In this document: positions 17,842 through 30,103 of the stretch, in pieces
Layout of the letters: each line of letters opens with the position of its first letter
Position numbering within the stretch: position 1 is the first letter of the stretch
Assembly: GCF_900129405.1 (NCBI RefSeq)
Contig: NZ_FQVQ01000005.1
Location: 115,492-179,491 of the forward strand
DNA: 64,000 nucleotides
Source: Flavobacterium fontis
Lineage (GTDB): Bacteria; Bacteroidota; Bacteroidia; Flavobacteriales; Flavobacteriaceae
Reading direction: 5' to 3'
Notes under the pieces: model-generated
What the model was told of the DNA's origin: nothing
The model's input: only the letters and a program-made list of their open reading frames with translations
Databases searched by the model: none
Made by a program: the position numbers and the translations under genes

Positions 17842-17849
17842 CAAAAGTA
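17842..17849 (-). promoter_or_regulatory. -7 promoter box (TACTTTTG) of bamD cluster
   Basis: A perfect TAnnTTTG on the minus strand, 39 bases before the bamD ATG and after the dapA stop. It probably drives bamD-rpoZ-coaBC-porD-recN. Confidence 0.6.
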
Positions 17850-17880
17850 GGTATTATTTGTATAGCTTTAAAATATTTTT

Positions 17881-18762
17881 TTACAAGGGAAATGCATCCA
17901 CAAATTGCTTCAATCGTTGCGATAAATCGGAAGAAACGTTGACCAAAGGCAAACGAACGGTATTCTCGGACAACCCTAAATGCATAAACACCTCTTTAAT
18001 TCCCGCAGGATTTCCTTGTTCAAAAATCATATTGATGGCATCAGCCAACTGGTAATGAATGGCATAGGCTTCATCGACTTTTCGATTCAAACCCAAACGT
18101 ACCATATCGGAAAACGCTTTAGGAAATCCTTCACCGATTACCGAAATTACGCCACTTCCACCCGCCAAAACCATCGGTAAGGTGATCATGTCGTCGCCCG
18201 AAATCACGTGAAAATGAGCGGGTTTGTGCTGCAATAACTGCATCGCTTGTACGATATCCCCTGCAGCTTCTTTGATAGCCACAATATTGGAAAACTCTTG
18301 CGCCAAACGAATTACGGTTGCGGGCAACATATTGCTCGACGTTCGACCCGGAACATTGTATAAAATTATGGGGATAGGCGAGGCTTCTGCGATTGCCTTG
18401 AAATGTTGATAAATTCCTTCTTGCGTGGGCTTATTGTAATACGGAGACACCGATAATATTGCGGTAAAAGCCGACAAATCTCGTGTCTTCAACTCATGAA
18501 CCACTTGCGCTGTATGATTCCCCCCTACGCCCAAAACAAGCGGCAAACGACCTTGATTGGCCTGAATTACGGTTTGAATCACTAACTCTTTTTCCTCAGC
18601 GGTCAAAGTAGCACTTTCGGCAGTGGTACCTAAAACGACTAAATATTCAATTCCGTTTTCAATTTGAAAATTGACAATTCGAGTAAGTGCTTCTGTATCG
18701 ACAGCACCTTCTTTTTGAAAAGGAGTTACCAGCGCTACACCGGTACCAATTAATGCTCGCAT
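17881..18762 (-). CDS. dapA: 4-hydroxy-tetrahydrodipicolinate synthase
   Basis: DapA condenses pyruvate with aspartate semialdehyde in the lysine/diaminopimelate pathway. The 293-residue TIM barrel shows [10 protein letters not shown] (substrate-binding Thr pair), the catalytic Tyr in [12 protein letters not shown], and the Schiff-base Lys in [11 protein letters not shown]. The family length matches. It starts one base after the DUF6913 gene stop and is expressed with it from the promoter at 19300. Confidence 0.96.
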   Translation of the reverse strand: MRALIGTGVALVTPFQKEGAVDTEALTRIVNFQIENGIEYLVVLGTTAESATLTAEEKELVIQTVIQANQGRLPLVLGVGGNHTAQVVHELKTRDLSAFTAILSVSPYYNKPTQEGIYQHFKAIAEASPIPIILYNVPGRTSSNMLPATVIRLAQEFSNIVAIKEAAGDIVQAMQLLQHKPAHFHVISGDDMITLPMVLAGGSGVISVIGEGFPKAFSDMVRLGLNRKVDEAYAIHYQLADAINMIFEQGNPAGIKEVFMHLGLSENTVRLPLVNVSSDLSQRLKQFVDAFPL

Positions 18763-18763
18763 G

Positions 18764-19282
18764 CTATATTTTATTAAGGATTTTTAAGTATTTAAATAAT
18801 TCTTCGGTGAATTGTGAATGATTGTCTGTCTCGGTGGCAATCATCAAATCATTCAATTTCTTATCTACGCTAGCAAAACCTGCTTTAAAACCAGAGCGGG
18901 ATGATTGCGAAATGAATTGTAATATCCCTTTATCAGTAGGATAATAATTGATAAGTAAATCGTAATATTGGGAGATAAATCGTTGCACAACAGCACTATC
19001 AAACGACCCCGTCCATTTGAAATCGCGGTAGGAAAAAACGGGATAGTCAAAGGTTTCTTTTTTGGAAACATGATCTCTGAACACCAGAATCTCAATATTT
19101 TCGGGACGTATTCCTTTTTTGACCAAGTCACGAATCAAAGCGTCTTTGTCCTGAAAGCAAGTCTCATCCAAGATAATACCCACCTTTTTCACCAAATCAC
19201 TGGAGGTCAATTGCTTGATTTCAGTCCATTTACGTTTAACGATTTTTTTAAGTGATATGTCCTTTAATCTTTGGAAAAACAT
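18764..19282 (-). CDS. DUF6913 family protein
   Basis: A 172-residue cytoplasmic protein without signal or membrane segment, matching a conserved Flavobacteriaceae family I know as DUF6913. It contains [22 protein letters not shown] and DLLINYYP, with a Rossmann-like alternation, but no catalytic motif I can name. I chose the ATG at 19282 because the -7 box TAAATTTG (19300-19307) lies inside the longer open frame. It is followed after one base by dapA, so it may be linked to amino-acid or cell-wall metabolism only by co-expression. Function unknown. Confidence 0.75.
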   Translation of the reverse strand: MFFQRLKDISLKKIVKRKWTEIKQLTSSDLVKKVGIILDETCFQDKDALIRDLVKKGIRPENIEILVFRDHVSKKETFDYPVFSYRDFKWTGSFDSAVVQRFISQYYDLLINYYPTDKGILQFISQSSRSGFKAGFASVDKKLNDLMIATETDNHSQFTEELFKYLKILNKI

Positions 19283-19299
19283 AGTATTTTTACTTACTA

Positions 19300-19307
19300 C
19301 AAATTTA
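19300..19307 (-). promoter_or_regulatory. -7 promoter box (TAAATTTG) of DUF6913-dapA
   Basis: A perfect TAnnTTTG on the minus strand, 17 bases before the ATG at 19282, in the short divergent gap shared with the nucleotidase genes. Confidence 0.65.
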
Positions 19308-19329
19308 ATTAAATTCAACTGCATTGCAC

Positions 19330-20109
19330 ATGGTAAAGCTAAAAAAGTATCGCAGCTTGCGAAAGTACTTTGTTTTTATCTTAACATTTGGCATCCTTGT
19401 GGCTTGTCACCGAAATCCGTGGACTGCCACGCGGGTTACGGGAACAAAAATCGCTATCGCAGAGAGCCAGCCGATTGATTCCACTATCGAAGCGGTAATA
19501 CAACCCTACCGTCAACATATTGAAAAAGACCTGAGCACGGTGTTGGCTTATAATCCCGAACCTTTGGATAAATCAAAAGGGAAATGGCAAACGAACATCG
19601 GGTGTTTTATGGCCGATATCACCCTTGAATATGTCAATAAAACTTTGGTGCAACGCGGTTCAGCGCCCGCTGCGATATGTTTGCTCAATCATGGGGGAAT
19701 TCGAGCAGTTATTCCTCAGGGTGACGTTACCGCACGAACAGCTTATGAGGTTATGCCCTTTGAAAATAGTGTCGTGGTTCTTGCGTTAAAAGGAACCCAG
19801 ATTAGCGCGATGGTCGATTATCTCCTGCAAGAGAAAAAACCGCATCCTTTGTCGGGCTTAAGCTTTACTTTACATGACAACCATGCTGAAAGTATTTTAG
19901 TGCAAGGCATTCCATTGGACGAAAATAAAGTTTATCGAGTTGCGACTTCAGACTATTTATCCAATGGTGGCGACAACATGACCTTTTTTAGCAAAGCTTT
20001 GGAAACGGAACAAACCGATTATAAAATCCGAAATTTACTCATCGATTATTTTAAGGCTACGGATACGATACGGGTAAATTCGACTCCCCGAATTAGCATT
20101 AAAGAATAA
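19330..20109 (+). CDS. 5'-nucleotidase C-terminal domain lipoprotein
   Basis: This 259-residue protein carries a lipoprotein signal (FVFILTFGILVACHRN, lipobox LVAC) and then only the C-terminal, substrate-binding domain of 5'-nucleotidases: NIGCFMADITLEYV, LLNHGGIRAVIPQGDVT, EVMPFENSVVVLALKG and YRVATSDYLSNGGDNM. The catalytic metallophosphatase half is encoded by the next gene, nine bases downstream, so the normal single enzyme is split and the order reversed. The likely role is periplasmic hydrolysis of nucleotides for salvage. I chose ATG at 19330 over an in-frame TTG two codons upstream. Confidence 0.88.
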   Translation: MVKLKKYRSLRKYFVFILTFGILVACHRNPWTATRVTGTKIAIAESQPIDSTIEAVIQPYRQHIEKDLSTVLAYNPEPLDKSKGKWQTNIGCFMADITLEYVNKTLVQRGSAPAAICLLNHGGIRAVIPQGDVTARTAYEVMPFENSVVVLALKGTQISAMVDYLLQEKKPHPLSGLSFTLHDNHAESILVQGIPLDENKVYRVATSDYLSNGGDNMTFFSKALETEQTDYKIRNLLIDYFKATDTIRVNSTPRISIKE

Positions 20110-20118
20110 CAAAACCGC

Positions 20119-21036
20119 ATGAAACGCAGAGAATTTATCAAAACAACCGGAGCGGCTGGAGCTTATGTAGGACTAGGAAGTCTTGGGTTAAGTAGTTTTA
20201 CAACTGCTGAAACGAAACAAATTACTATTTTACACACCAACGATGTGCATAGTTATATTGATCCTTTTCCCGAGAATCACCCAAAAAATCCGAATAAAGG
20301 AGGCGTGGCCCGTCGAGCAGCGGTGATCAAAATGATTCGGGAGGAAAACCCCAATGTATTGTTGGTCGATGCAGGTGATATTTTTCAAGGAACGCCTTAT
20401 TTTAACTATTATGGGGGTGAATTGGAATTCAAACTCATGAACTTGATGGAATATGATGTGGCTACGATTGGGAATCATGATTTTGACAACGGCATTGACG
20501 GCTTAATGACCCAATTAAAAAAGGCAGATTTTGAGATGGTTTCTGCCAATTACGACCTGAAAAACACGGTTTTGGATGGACTTGTCTCGCCGTATACCCT
20601 GAAAATAGTTGACGGAGTAAAGATTGGCATCTTTGGCTTGGGCATTGCCTTGCAAGGACTTGTCGACGTACGCAACAGTAAAGAAACGAAGTACTTGGAT
20701 CCTGTGGAAATTGCAACCGATACTGCCCGACTGCTTCGTCAAGAAAAAAAATGTGACTTGGTCATTTGCCTTTCTCATTTGGGATTTAATTATCCCGATG
20801 ATGCTTCAAAAATTAGCGATATGCTCTTGGCCCAAAAAACAGAAAACATTGACTTAATTATCGGGGGACATACCCATACTTTTTTGGACAAACCCGTTGT
20901 TGTGTCGAATCGTGCGGGGAAAAAAGTGTTAATTAATCAGGTAGGTTGCTACGGTTTGAATCTAGGGCGTATCGATTTTTACCTCACCAATGACAACCAA
21001 TTAGCTGCGAAAGGTACTTCGATTGAAATTGGGTGA
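20119..21036 (+). CDS. 5'-nucleotidase metallophosphatase domain protein, Tat signal
   Basis: This 305-residue protein is the catalytic half of a 5'-nucleotidase. It begins with a twin-arginine-like signal (MKRREFIKTTGAAGAY), suggesting folded export. The metal-binding motifs follow in order: ILHTNDVHSY, LLVDAGDIFQGTPYF, TIGNHDFDNG, and IIGGHTHTFLDKP. It lacks the C-terminal substrate domain, which is the upstream gene. The 3' end overlaps the convergent YhhN-like gene by 36 bases. Confidence 0.92.
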   Translation: MKRREFIKTTGAAGAYVGLGSLGLSSFTTAETKQITILHTNDVHSYIDPFPENHPKNPNKGGVARRAAVIKMIREENPNVLLVDAGDIFQGTPYFNYYGGELEFKLMNLMEYDVATIGNHDFDNGIDGLMTQLKKADFEMVSANYDLKNTVLDGLVSPYTLKIVDGVKIGIFGLGIALQGLVDVRNSKETKYLDPVEIATDTARLLRQEKKCDLVICLSHLGFNYPDDASKISDMLLAQKTENIDLIIGGHTHTFLDKPVVVSNRAGKKVLINQVGCYGLNLGRIDFYLTNDNQLAAKGTSIEIG

Positions 21037-21705
21037 TTCGGCGGCTAACGCAAAACGATAAAAAGCATAAAATCCTAATACATTCAACAGCATTGCTAAG
21101 GGACGCATGATTTGTGAATGTACCTCAGCTAAGTAATACTTTTCGATATAGATTACCAATTGCAGACCCAAAAACAGTAAGATACTAATTAGAAGTAGAG
21201 AATGCACTTGATTATCATCCATCACATAAACGGAAATAGCTATTCCTCCAAAAACTGCAGCAATAATGTTGTGAAAAAACACCATAGCAACAGCATTGTC
21301 GGGTACATCGTTGGCCGCAAATAGATAAAAAAAGATGAAAGCTAAAGGCAAAGTTGCCAGCATAAACGCAAGCCAATATTTAATTTTGACATGATTCAAA
21401 ATGAAATACAACAAAAACAAGCGGTGTATGGTAAAACAAATAATTCCGTAAAATAAACTTTCCACCGTGTTGGGAATAAATAGCAGGTTGGTCAGCGCAG
21501 AAAAAACCATTATTCCCAAAAAAACAAAGCTTTTTTGCTTTGAAATCCAAAAGTACATCCCCAACAAAATTAGAGGAATCAAAGGCTTTGAAACGTATAT
21601 AACCGGTAAAATTCGAAAATACTCCCCCACCAATTCAACGCCCCCGTTTATAAAATAGAGCACTGTAAATCCAGTTACTAATTGATGTGAGCGTTTTGAA
21701 TTCAT
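21001..21705 (-). CDS. YhhN/TMEM86-like membrane protein, copy 1
   Basis: A 234-residue protein with about eight hydrophobic helices, matching the YhhN (lysoplasmalogenase) family by the second-helix KPLIPLIL motif and the pattern up to IHRLFLLYFI. Where E. coli YhhN has GD in its conserved GD-A-L segment, this copy reads SALTNLLFIP, so the Asp appears replaced by Asn. Family members hydrolyse lysoplasmalogens, but activity here is uncertain. It is the third of three tandem paralogues downstream of ligA, and its 3' end overlaps the convergent phosphatase gene. Confidence 0.7.
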   Translation of the reverse strand: MNSKRSHQLVTGFTVLYFINGGVELVGEYFRILPVIYVSKPLIPLILLGMYFWISKQKSFVFLGIMVFSALTNLLFIPNTVESLFYGIICFTIHRLFLLYFILNHVKIKYWLAFMLATLPLAFIFFYLFAANDVPDNAVAMVFFHNIIAAVFGGIAISVYVMDDNQVHSLLLISILLFLGLQLVIYIEKYYLAEVHSQIMRPLAMLLNVLGFYAFYRFALAAESPNFNRSTFRS

Positions 21706-21719
21706 TCTATAAAATTAAC

Positions 21720-22441
21720 TTATTTTTTGTAATAAATATCCTTTATTGTTGATTTTTTTACTAAAATATCCGAAATCAAAACCATGTATTTGCATAAAAA
21801 AACATGTCCTAAAAGAAAGAAAATCATAGAAATAGGCTTTAAATAATCAATATTTAGGTAGTATAATTTCACGCCAAGTACAAATAAATTGAGTGCAAAA
21901 CATAAAGCACTCATAAAAAGCAATTTACTTGCATTATCATGGATTAAAAAATAAGCACCGAAAGCTATTCCACCCAACAATGCCATAACAAAGGCCTGAG
22001 CTATTAACATGTATAATTCGTATTCAAATACATCGGTGTAAACCAAATGAATGACACTCAAAAATAAAATTAAAAAGGGCGCCGATCCCATCAACACTGG
22101 TTTTAAACGTATCCCACGAGAAAACTCAAATTTCCAGATTTCGAAAACAATAATACTTCGGTGTATTATAAAACAAAGTGTCGCACAAAAAAGGAACGTA
22201 GAAGAAGGAAAAATAAAAGCCAAATTAGCCAACCAATTGAATAACAAAGCAACCAAATACCCTTTATTTATTGTGGAAGTCGTAACAAAATAAAAGCACG
22301 CCAATAAAGGAAGGAGCAACGGTTTGGTGGCATAAATAATGGCTTGGTTTTGATAAAATTCAGCACCAATCTCAACAGCCGAAACCAACCAAAAAAGATA
22401 AAACACAAGGGAATTGCGTACTTCCGAATTCAATAATGCCA

Positions 22442-22442
<1 letters not shown>
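21720..22442 (-). CDS. YhhN/TMEM86-like membrane protein, copy 2
   Basis: A 240-residue polytopic membrane protein related to its two neighbours, with KPLLLPLLACFYF in the second helix and IHRSIIVFEIW further on. The position of the family's GD pair reads WLANLAFIFP, again with Asn instead of Asp. It starts at the last base of the upstream paralogue's stop (TAATG), a sign of coupled translation, and the next copy begins 14 bases after its stop. The protein is very hydrophobic, and I see no other domain. Confidence 0.68.
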
Positions 22443-25124
<2,682 letters not shown>

Positions 25125-25158
25125 TCAGGACTAATGTAGCCATTTTTTGGAAAATAGA

Positions 25159-25635
25159 TTAGGATTGATTTAGGATTTCATACAACTGATCATACAACTG
25201 ACCTTCGCTTAGAATGGCCCCTTGGGTAATCAATTCAAACAAAGCCAGATTGCGTTCGCCGTCGTACTTTTTCATCCCCGTATGAATGTCAACTTCGGGG
25301 GTAAAAAGGTGTTGTGACAACCAGGTTAATCCCTCTTTTTGTAAAAAATCAACGCCAGGAACGTTGGTTTTGATAATGATGGAATGCATGGAAGTCTCTT
25401 GGCAGTGAAACAAAAAAATATGTTGGGGAGAAAAATGCTCCAAATAGGAAGCCTTGTCCAATACCCCTTCCCAAATTAAATCGGAAAACACATCGAGTTC
25501 TTGTTCGGCGACTTCGGGTTTTTGGGCTTTCAAGGCGTCCCATTCCTTTTTATCAATGGATTGTGAAGCTAAAAAATTGGCGAACTCAACATGTAACGCT
25601 TCAAATTGCTCTTTGGTCAGTCGTTTGTATTTCAT
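25159..25635 (-). CDS. DUF6495 family protein
   Basis: A 158-residue soluble protein of a conserved flavobacterial family that I know as DUF6495. It opens with MKYKRLTKEQFEALH and contains VFSDLIWEGVLDKASYLEHFS and ITQGAILSEGQLYDQLYEIL, with no signal peptide, membrane helix or catalytic motif I can name. It is preceded by the rplI terminator, and ligA lies 49 bases downstream. Function unknown. Confidence 0.75.
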   Translation of the reverse strand: MKYKRLTKEQFEALHVEFANFLASQSIDKKEWDALKAQKPEVAEQELDVFSDLIWEGVLDKASYLEHFSPQHIFLFHCQETSMHSIIIKTNVPGVDFLQKEGLTWLSQHLFTPEVDIHTGMKKYDGERNLALFELITQGAILSEGQLYDQLYEILNQS

Positions 25636-25646
25636 AGGAAAAGGTC

Positions 25647-25676
25647 AAAAAAAATCCCGTCCATAAGAACGGGATT
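25647..25676 (-). terminator. Terminator of the ribosomal protein operon
   Basis: AATCCCGT (25653-25660) pairs perfectly with ACGGGATT (25669-25676), followed on the minus strand by a T-run. It lies 20 bases after the rplI stop. Confidence 0.88.
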
Positions 25677-25696
25677 GTATGGTAATGGGATTTTGA

Positions 25697-26137
25697 TTAT
25701 TGCTCAGCAACGATTTCGTAAGCTACATCAACAATCACTGAACGGTGTAAACGAACACTAGCTGTATATTTTCCTGTACGTTTAACCGTACCGCTAGTGA
25801 TAAATTTACGATCAATGCTATGACCTGCTTTTTCCAATGCTTCAGCGATATCAATGTTGGTTACTGAACCAAACAATTTATCACCCCCTGCTTTTGCAGT
25901 AATTTTAATATCTAATGCTTTCAAAGCCTCAGCCAAAGCTTGTGCGTCAGCAACAATTTTAGCTTCTTTGTGTGCTTTTTGCTTTAGGTTTTCAGCCAAT
26001 ACTTTCTTGGCCGAAGGAGTAGCCAACGTAGCCAATCCTTGAGGAATTAGGAAGTTGCGACCGTAACCGGGTTTTACGCTTACGATATCGTCTTTAAAAC
26101 CTAAATTCTGAACGTCTTGTTTTAAAATGAGTTCCAT
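25697..26137 (-). CDS. rplI: 50S ribosomal protein L9
   Basis: L9 binds 23S rRNA with its N-terminal domain and spaces stacked ribosomes through a long helix. The 146 residues show the N-terminal MELILKQDVQNLGFKDDIVSVKPGYGRNFLIP split by family glycines, the connecting helix, and the C-terminal domain (GDKLFGSVTNIDIAEAL). It is the last gene of the rpsF-rpsR-rplI operon. Confidence 0.97.
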   Translation of the reverse strand: MELILKQDVQNLGFKDDIVSVKPGYGRNFLIPQGLATLATPSAKKVLAENLKQKAHKEAKIVADAQALAEALKALDIKITAKAGGDKLFGSVTNIDIAEALEKAGHSIDRKFITSGTVKRTGKYTASVRLHRSVIVDVAYEIVAEQ

Positions 26138-26152
26138 AATCTTTTCTCCTTA

Positions 26153-26449
26153 TTATTTTAATAAATCCGCAACGTAAGGCATTAAAGCCAAGTGACGCGC
26201 TCTTTTGATAGCTACAGAAACTTTTCTTTGGTATTTCAAAGAAGTTCCAGTTAAACGACGGGGTAAAATTTTACCTTGCTCGTTTACAAACTTTAATAAG
26301 AAGTCTGGATCTTTATAATCTACATACTTGATTCCAGATTTTTTGAAACGACAATATTTTTTGGTTTTGTTGGTTTCAATGTTCAAAGGCGTAAGATATC
26401 TGATATCTCCGTCTTTTTTTCCTTTTGCTGATTGTTCGATTGTCGACAT
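26153..26449 (-). CDS. rpsR: 30S ribosomal protein S18
   Basis: S18 pairs with S6 on the platform of the small subunit. The 98-residue protein has a short lineage-specific N terminus and the family core [39 protein letters not shown] and [13 protein letters not shown]. It lies between rpsF (five-base gap) and rplI (15-base gap), the standard order. Confidence 0.97.
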   Translation of the reverse strand: MSTIEQSAKGKKDGDIRYLTPLNIETNKTKKYCRFKKSGIKYVDYKDPDFLLKFVNEQGKILPRRLTGTSLKYQRKVSVAIKRARHLALMPYVADLLK

Positions 26450-26454
26450 GATCC

Positions 26455-26793
26455 TTACGCTTTAGATTTTAATTTTTCTCTTCTTCGTTCTGCCCAAGAA
26501 ATAGCGTGTTTGTCTAACGCTACTGTCAAGAAACGCATCACACGCTCGTCGCGACGGAATTCTGTTTCAAATTGGATTAACACTTCTGGAGAAGCTTGGA
26601 ATTCGAATAAATGGTAAAAACCACTTTTCTTGTGTTGGATTTCGTAAGCTAATTTTTTTAAGCCCCAATCCTCTTTTGATACCATTTTAGAACCCTTGGA
26701 AGTAAGAAAATCCTCGAACTTGCTTACTGTTTCCTTTACCTGAACTTCAGATAAAACGGGATTTAAAATGAAAACAGTTTCATAATGTTTCAT
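26455..26793 (-). CDS. rpsF: 30S ribosomal protein S6
   Basis: S6 forms the S6:S18 dimer of the small subunit. The protein has 112 residues from the chosen ATG at 26793 ([16 protein letters not shown]), the normal start of the family; an in-frame Met eight codons upstream is not part of the fold. Further motifs are [21 protein letters not shown] and [10 protein letters not shown]. First gene of the rpsF-rpsR-rplI operon. Confidence 0.96.
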   Translation of the reverse strand: MKHYETVFILNPVLSEVQVKETVSKFEDFLTSKGSKMVSKEDWGLKKLAYEIQHKKSGFYHLFEFQASPEVLIQFETEFRRDERVMRFLTVALDKHAISWAERRREKLKSKA

Positions 26794-26963
26794 AATAGAA
26801 ATGATTAAAAAATTCAAATTGGGCGCGAAGTTAGTAAAAATATTTTACCGAACAAGCAAAAGTTAAAAATATTCGCTTAAGTGCAAAAAAAGCCGATAAA
26901 AATTAGGTTTTTTGATTTAAACCTTATACTTTAGCGGAACCAAATCTATAATAACACTAAATT

Positions 26964-27659
26964 ATGAAGTTAAATTGTGTAGTAGTTGACGACAGTTCAT
27001 TACAACGAATGGTGATTGCAAAGTTAGTAAATAATCATCCTAATTTACATTTAGTAGGTGATTTTTCTAACGCAATTGAAGCAAAGAACTGTATGACCGT
27101 ACATACCGTGGATTTAATCTTCCTGGATGTAGAGATGCCTGTCATTAGTGGTTTTGATTTTATTGACGGTTTAAAAGTTAAGCCACAAGTAATTTTCATC
27201 ACTTCTAAAGCAGAATACGCACTCAAGGCTTTCGATTATGACGCTACCGATTACCTACAAAAGCCTATCGTTTTAGAACGTTTTAACGCCTCTGTAAAAC
27301 GTGCCTTAGAACAACACATGTTGCGTCGTGAAAACCATGAAGAAGAAGGAGAACACATCTTCATCAAGAGTAATCTTAAAAAACTCAAGGTTTACACGAA
27401 CAAAATCAAGTGGATTGAGGCCTATGGTGATTACGTAAAAGTTGTAACCGAAGAAGACACCAACTTGGTACTTTCGACCATGAAATCTTTTGAAAAAGAT
27501 CTTTCTAAAGATAAATTCATTCGCGTACACAAGTCGTATATTATTAATATAGACAAAGTAGAGCGCTTCAACAGTAAATATGCCGAAATTGGCGTAACAA
27601 AAATACCGTTGAGTCGCAACAAAAAAGATGATTTAATCAAAGCTTTGGCTATTGCTTAA
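26964..27659 (+). CDS. LytTR-type response regulator
   Basis: A 231-residue regulator of the LytR/AlgR family. The receiver domain (about 1-120) holds the acidic pair VDD, the phospho-acceptor Asp in LIFLDVEMPVISGFDFI and Lys in LQKPI. The C-terminal LytTR DNA-binding domain (about 130-230) shows FIKSNLKKLKVYTNKIKWIEAYGDYV and RVHKSYIINIDKVERF. No sensor kinase gene is adjacent, so its partner is elsewhere. Its stop overlaps the convergent priA stop within TTAA. Confidence 0.94.
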   Translation: MKLNCVVVDDSSLQRMVIAKLVNNHPNLHLVGDFSNAIEAKNCMTVHTVDLIFLDVEMPVISGFDFIDGLKVKPQVIFITSKAEYALKAFDYDATDYLQKPIVLERFNASVKRALEQHMLRRENHEEEGEHIFIKSNLKKLKVYTNKIKWIEAYGDYVKVVTEEDTNLVLSTMKSFEKDLSKDKFIRVHKSYIINIDKVERFNSKYAEIGVTKIPLSRNKKDDLIKALAIA

Positions 27660-30103
27660 TAGTAATCCACATTTACCGTAACTTTAATCGTTCGGTATTG
27701 TGCCACCGTATCAAAACTATCCAAAAGGCGTTGGATAGTTTTTTTTATGCCCGTTACCGACTTATTGGCTGGTGTTTTGATCAAAATCGTTCGCAAATAT
27801 TCATTTCGGATTTTATTGATTGCCGGTTCTTCGGGTCCCAAAACAGGACTGTCAATGTGTTGCTTTAACCCTTGGTACAACCATAAACTTCCTTCTTTTA
27901 ATTTTCCAAAATCACGATGCTTAAGGGTTAGGCGAATTAATCGATAATACGGTGGATATTTGTAAATCTGACGGTCATACAATTGCTCTTTGAACATTTC
28001 GGTGTAACTATGATGCGTCACTTGTTGAATGGTATTGTGCAACGGATTGTAGGTTTGAATCATCACTTTACCCTGCTTCTCGGAACGACCGGCGCGACCT
28101 GCAACTTGTGTGAGCAACTGAAAACTGCGTTCAAACGCCCTAAAATCAGGGTAGTACAACAAATTATCGGCGTTTATGATGCCCACAAGCGATACATTTT
28201 CAAAGTCCAAGCCTTTTGCCAACATTTGGGTCCCCACCAAAATATCGATTTCTCGATTCTTGAAGCTGTCAATTAACTTTTCAAAACTGTATTTGCCCCG
28301 TGTCGTATCTTGGTCCATGCGTTTGATGTTGCTTTGGGGAAAAATTTGCGCCAAATCCATTTCAATTTGCTCGGTTCCAATTCCTTTAGTTATCAAATCG
28401 GTACTCGAACACGCATGACAATGGGAAGGTTTGGCAATCGCATAACCACAATAATGACAGCGCAATTGGTTTTTGAACTTATGATAGGTTAAACTCACGT
28501 TGCAATTGGTGCATTGCGGAATATGGCCACAGGTCATGCACTCCATCACGGGTGCAAATCCACGGCGGTTTTGAAACAAAATCACTTGTTCTCCCAACGC
28601 TAAGGCTTCGGCTATGGCGTCAAGTAACGCCACACTGAAATGCCCTTTCATTTGCTTTTTGAAATAAGCTTCTTTTAAATCAATCAATTGTACTTCAGGG
28701 AGCGGCGTCTTTCCATAGCGCTCCAAAAGATTCACTAAACCGTATTTTCCAATTTTTACATTGTGGTAGGTTTCAATACTGGGCGTAGCCGAACCCAACA
28801 GCGTTTTGGCACCATGGGCTTGAGCTAATACAATGGCTGCATCACGGGCATGATAGCGAGGCGCAGGATCTTGTTGCTTGAAGGTTTGCTCATGCTCTTC
28901 ATCGACCAAAACCAACCCTAAATTGGAAAAGGGCAAAAACAACGCCGAGCGCGCTCCAATTACAATTTGCGCCGTTGGATTTTGCTGTAAAACATTGTGC
29001 CACACTTCAACACGCTCGTTATTGGAGTATTTTGAATGAAACACACTGACTGTATTTCCAAAATAACGCGTTAACCGTTGCACCAACTGGGTGGTTAAGG
29101 CTATTTCGGGTAACAAATACAGTACTTGCTTCCCGGTTTGAATCGTAGCCTCAATCATTTTGATGTACAATTCTGTTTTACCCGAACCCGTAACCCCATG
29201 CAGTAATACGACAGGTTTTGTTTTGAAAGCGTGTTGGAGCGCATCATACGCCTCTTGTTGGGCCATACTTAAAGTTAGGGTATACGGTTGAAAAGCATTT
29301 GTAAAATCCACCCGATCTTCTTGTAACGAATAGGTTTCAAAAACACTTTTGGCAACGAGTGCGTTTAGAACCGCATCGCTTACTCCTGATTTTTCTTTCA
29401 ATTGTTTGACAGAAATAGGCTTTCGACTTTCAGCTTGACACTGAAAATACCCAAGTACGGCCTCTTTTTGACGCGAACTTTTTAAACTATCCAACAAGGC
29501 AACCAACTGGGATTCTTCGGCATAGGCAGGGGACAATCGTACATACTTCACCCATTTGGGTTTGTAGGTTTGCTGTACTTCCTCATGCAATGCGAGTACG
29601 CCTTTTTGCAACAACGACTGCACGACAGGATACACATTTTTTCGATTCAAAATGGAGGAAGCCAACTGCATCGTCAAAGAAGATTGGTGTTGCAATGCCT
29701 CATAAATCAAGTATTCGTCGTCGGTCATGGCGCTATTATCCACTTGTACCTCAGGCCGAAAATGAAGCTGTGTTTCACTCTCCAAAATAAAAGCAGCAGG
29801 TAAAGCGCCACGAAATACCTCGCCCAATGTACACATATAATACGAGGCAATCCACTGCCAATGGTTCAACTGGATTGCATTGACCAAAGGCGACTCATCC
29901 AAGATATGGTCAATCGATTTGGCTTCATACAACTGGGGTGGAATTTGATGCACATGATGCACCAAAGCGGTATACATTTTCCGTTTTCCAAAGGGAACAA
30001 CCACCCGCATACCGGGTTGTAAAAAATGGTATTCGGCCTCGGTTACCACATAGGTAAAGGTTCGAGGTAAGGCTAACGGTAAAATGACTTCGGCAAAATA
30101 CAC
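27656..30103 (-). CDS. priA: Primosomal protein N' (replication restart helicase)
   Basis: PriA recognises stalled forks and reloads the replicative helicase. The 815-residue protein has the N-terminal DNA-binding domain (VILPLALPRTFTYVV), Walker A HGVTGSGKTELY, the DEEH box LVDEEHEQTFK, paired CXXC zinc motifs (CMTCGHIPQCTNC, CHYCG, CHACSS) and helicase motifs V-VI (GTQMLAKGLDFENVSLVG, QVAGRAGRSEKQGKV). It starts with GTG right after the DUF2147 stop (TAGGTG), so it is translationally coupled in a five-gene operon. Confidence 0.96.
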   Translation of the reverse strand: MYFAEVILPLALPRTFTYVVTEAEYHFLQPGMRVVVPFGKRKMYTALVHHVHQIPPQLYEAKSIDHILDESPLVNAIQLNHWQWIASYYMCTLGEVFRGALPAAFILESETQLHFRPEVQVDNSAMTDDEYLIYEALQHQSSLTMQLASSILNRKNVYPVVQSLLQKGVLALHEEVQQTYKPKWVKYVRLSPAYAEESQLVALLDSLKSSRQKEAVLGYFQCQAESRKPISVKQLKEKSGVSDAVLNALVAKSVFETYSLQEDRVDFTNAFQPYTLTLSMAQQEAYDALQHAFKTKPVVLLHGVTGSGKTELYIKMIEATIQTGKQVLYLLPEIALTTQLVQRLTRYFGNTVSVFHSKYSNNERVEVWHNVLQQNPTAQIVIGARSALFLPFSNLGLVLVDEEHEQTFKQQDPAPRYHARDAAIVLAQAHGAKTLLGSATPSIETYHNVKIGKYGLVNLLERYGKTPLPEVQLIDLKEAYFKKQMKGHFSVALLDAIAEALALGEQVILFQNRRGFAPVMECMTCGHIPQCTNCNVSLTYHKFKNQLRCHYCGYAIAKPSHCHACSSTDLITKGIGTEQIEMDLAQIFPQSNIKRMDQDTTRGKYSFEKLIDSFKNREIDILVGTQMLAKGLDFENVSLVGIINADNLLYYPDFRAFERSFQLLTQVAGRAGRSEKQGKVMIQTYNPLHNTIQQVTHHSYTEMFKEQLYDRQIYKYPPYYRLIRLTLKHRDFGKLKEGSLWLYQGLKQHIDSPVLGPEEPAINKIRNEYLRTILIKTPANKSVTGIKKTIQRLLDSFDTVAQYRTIKVTVNVDYY

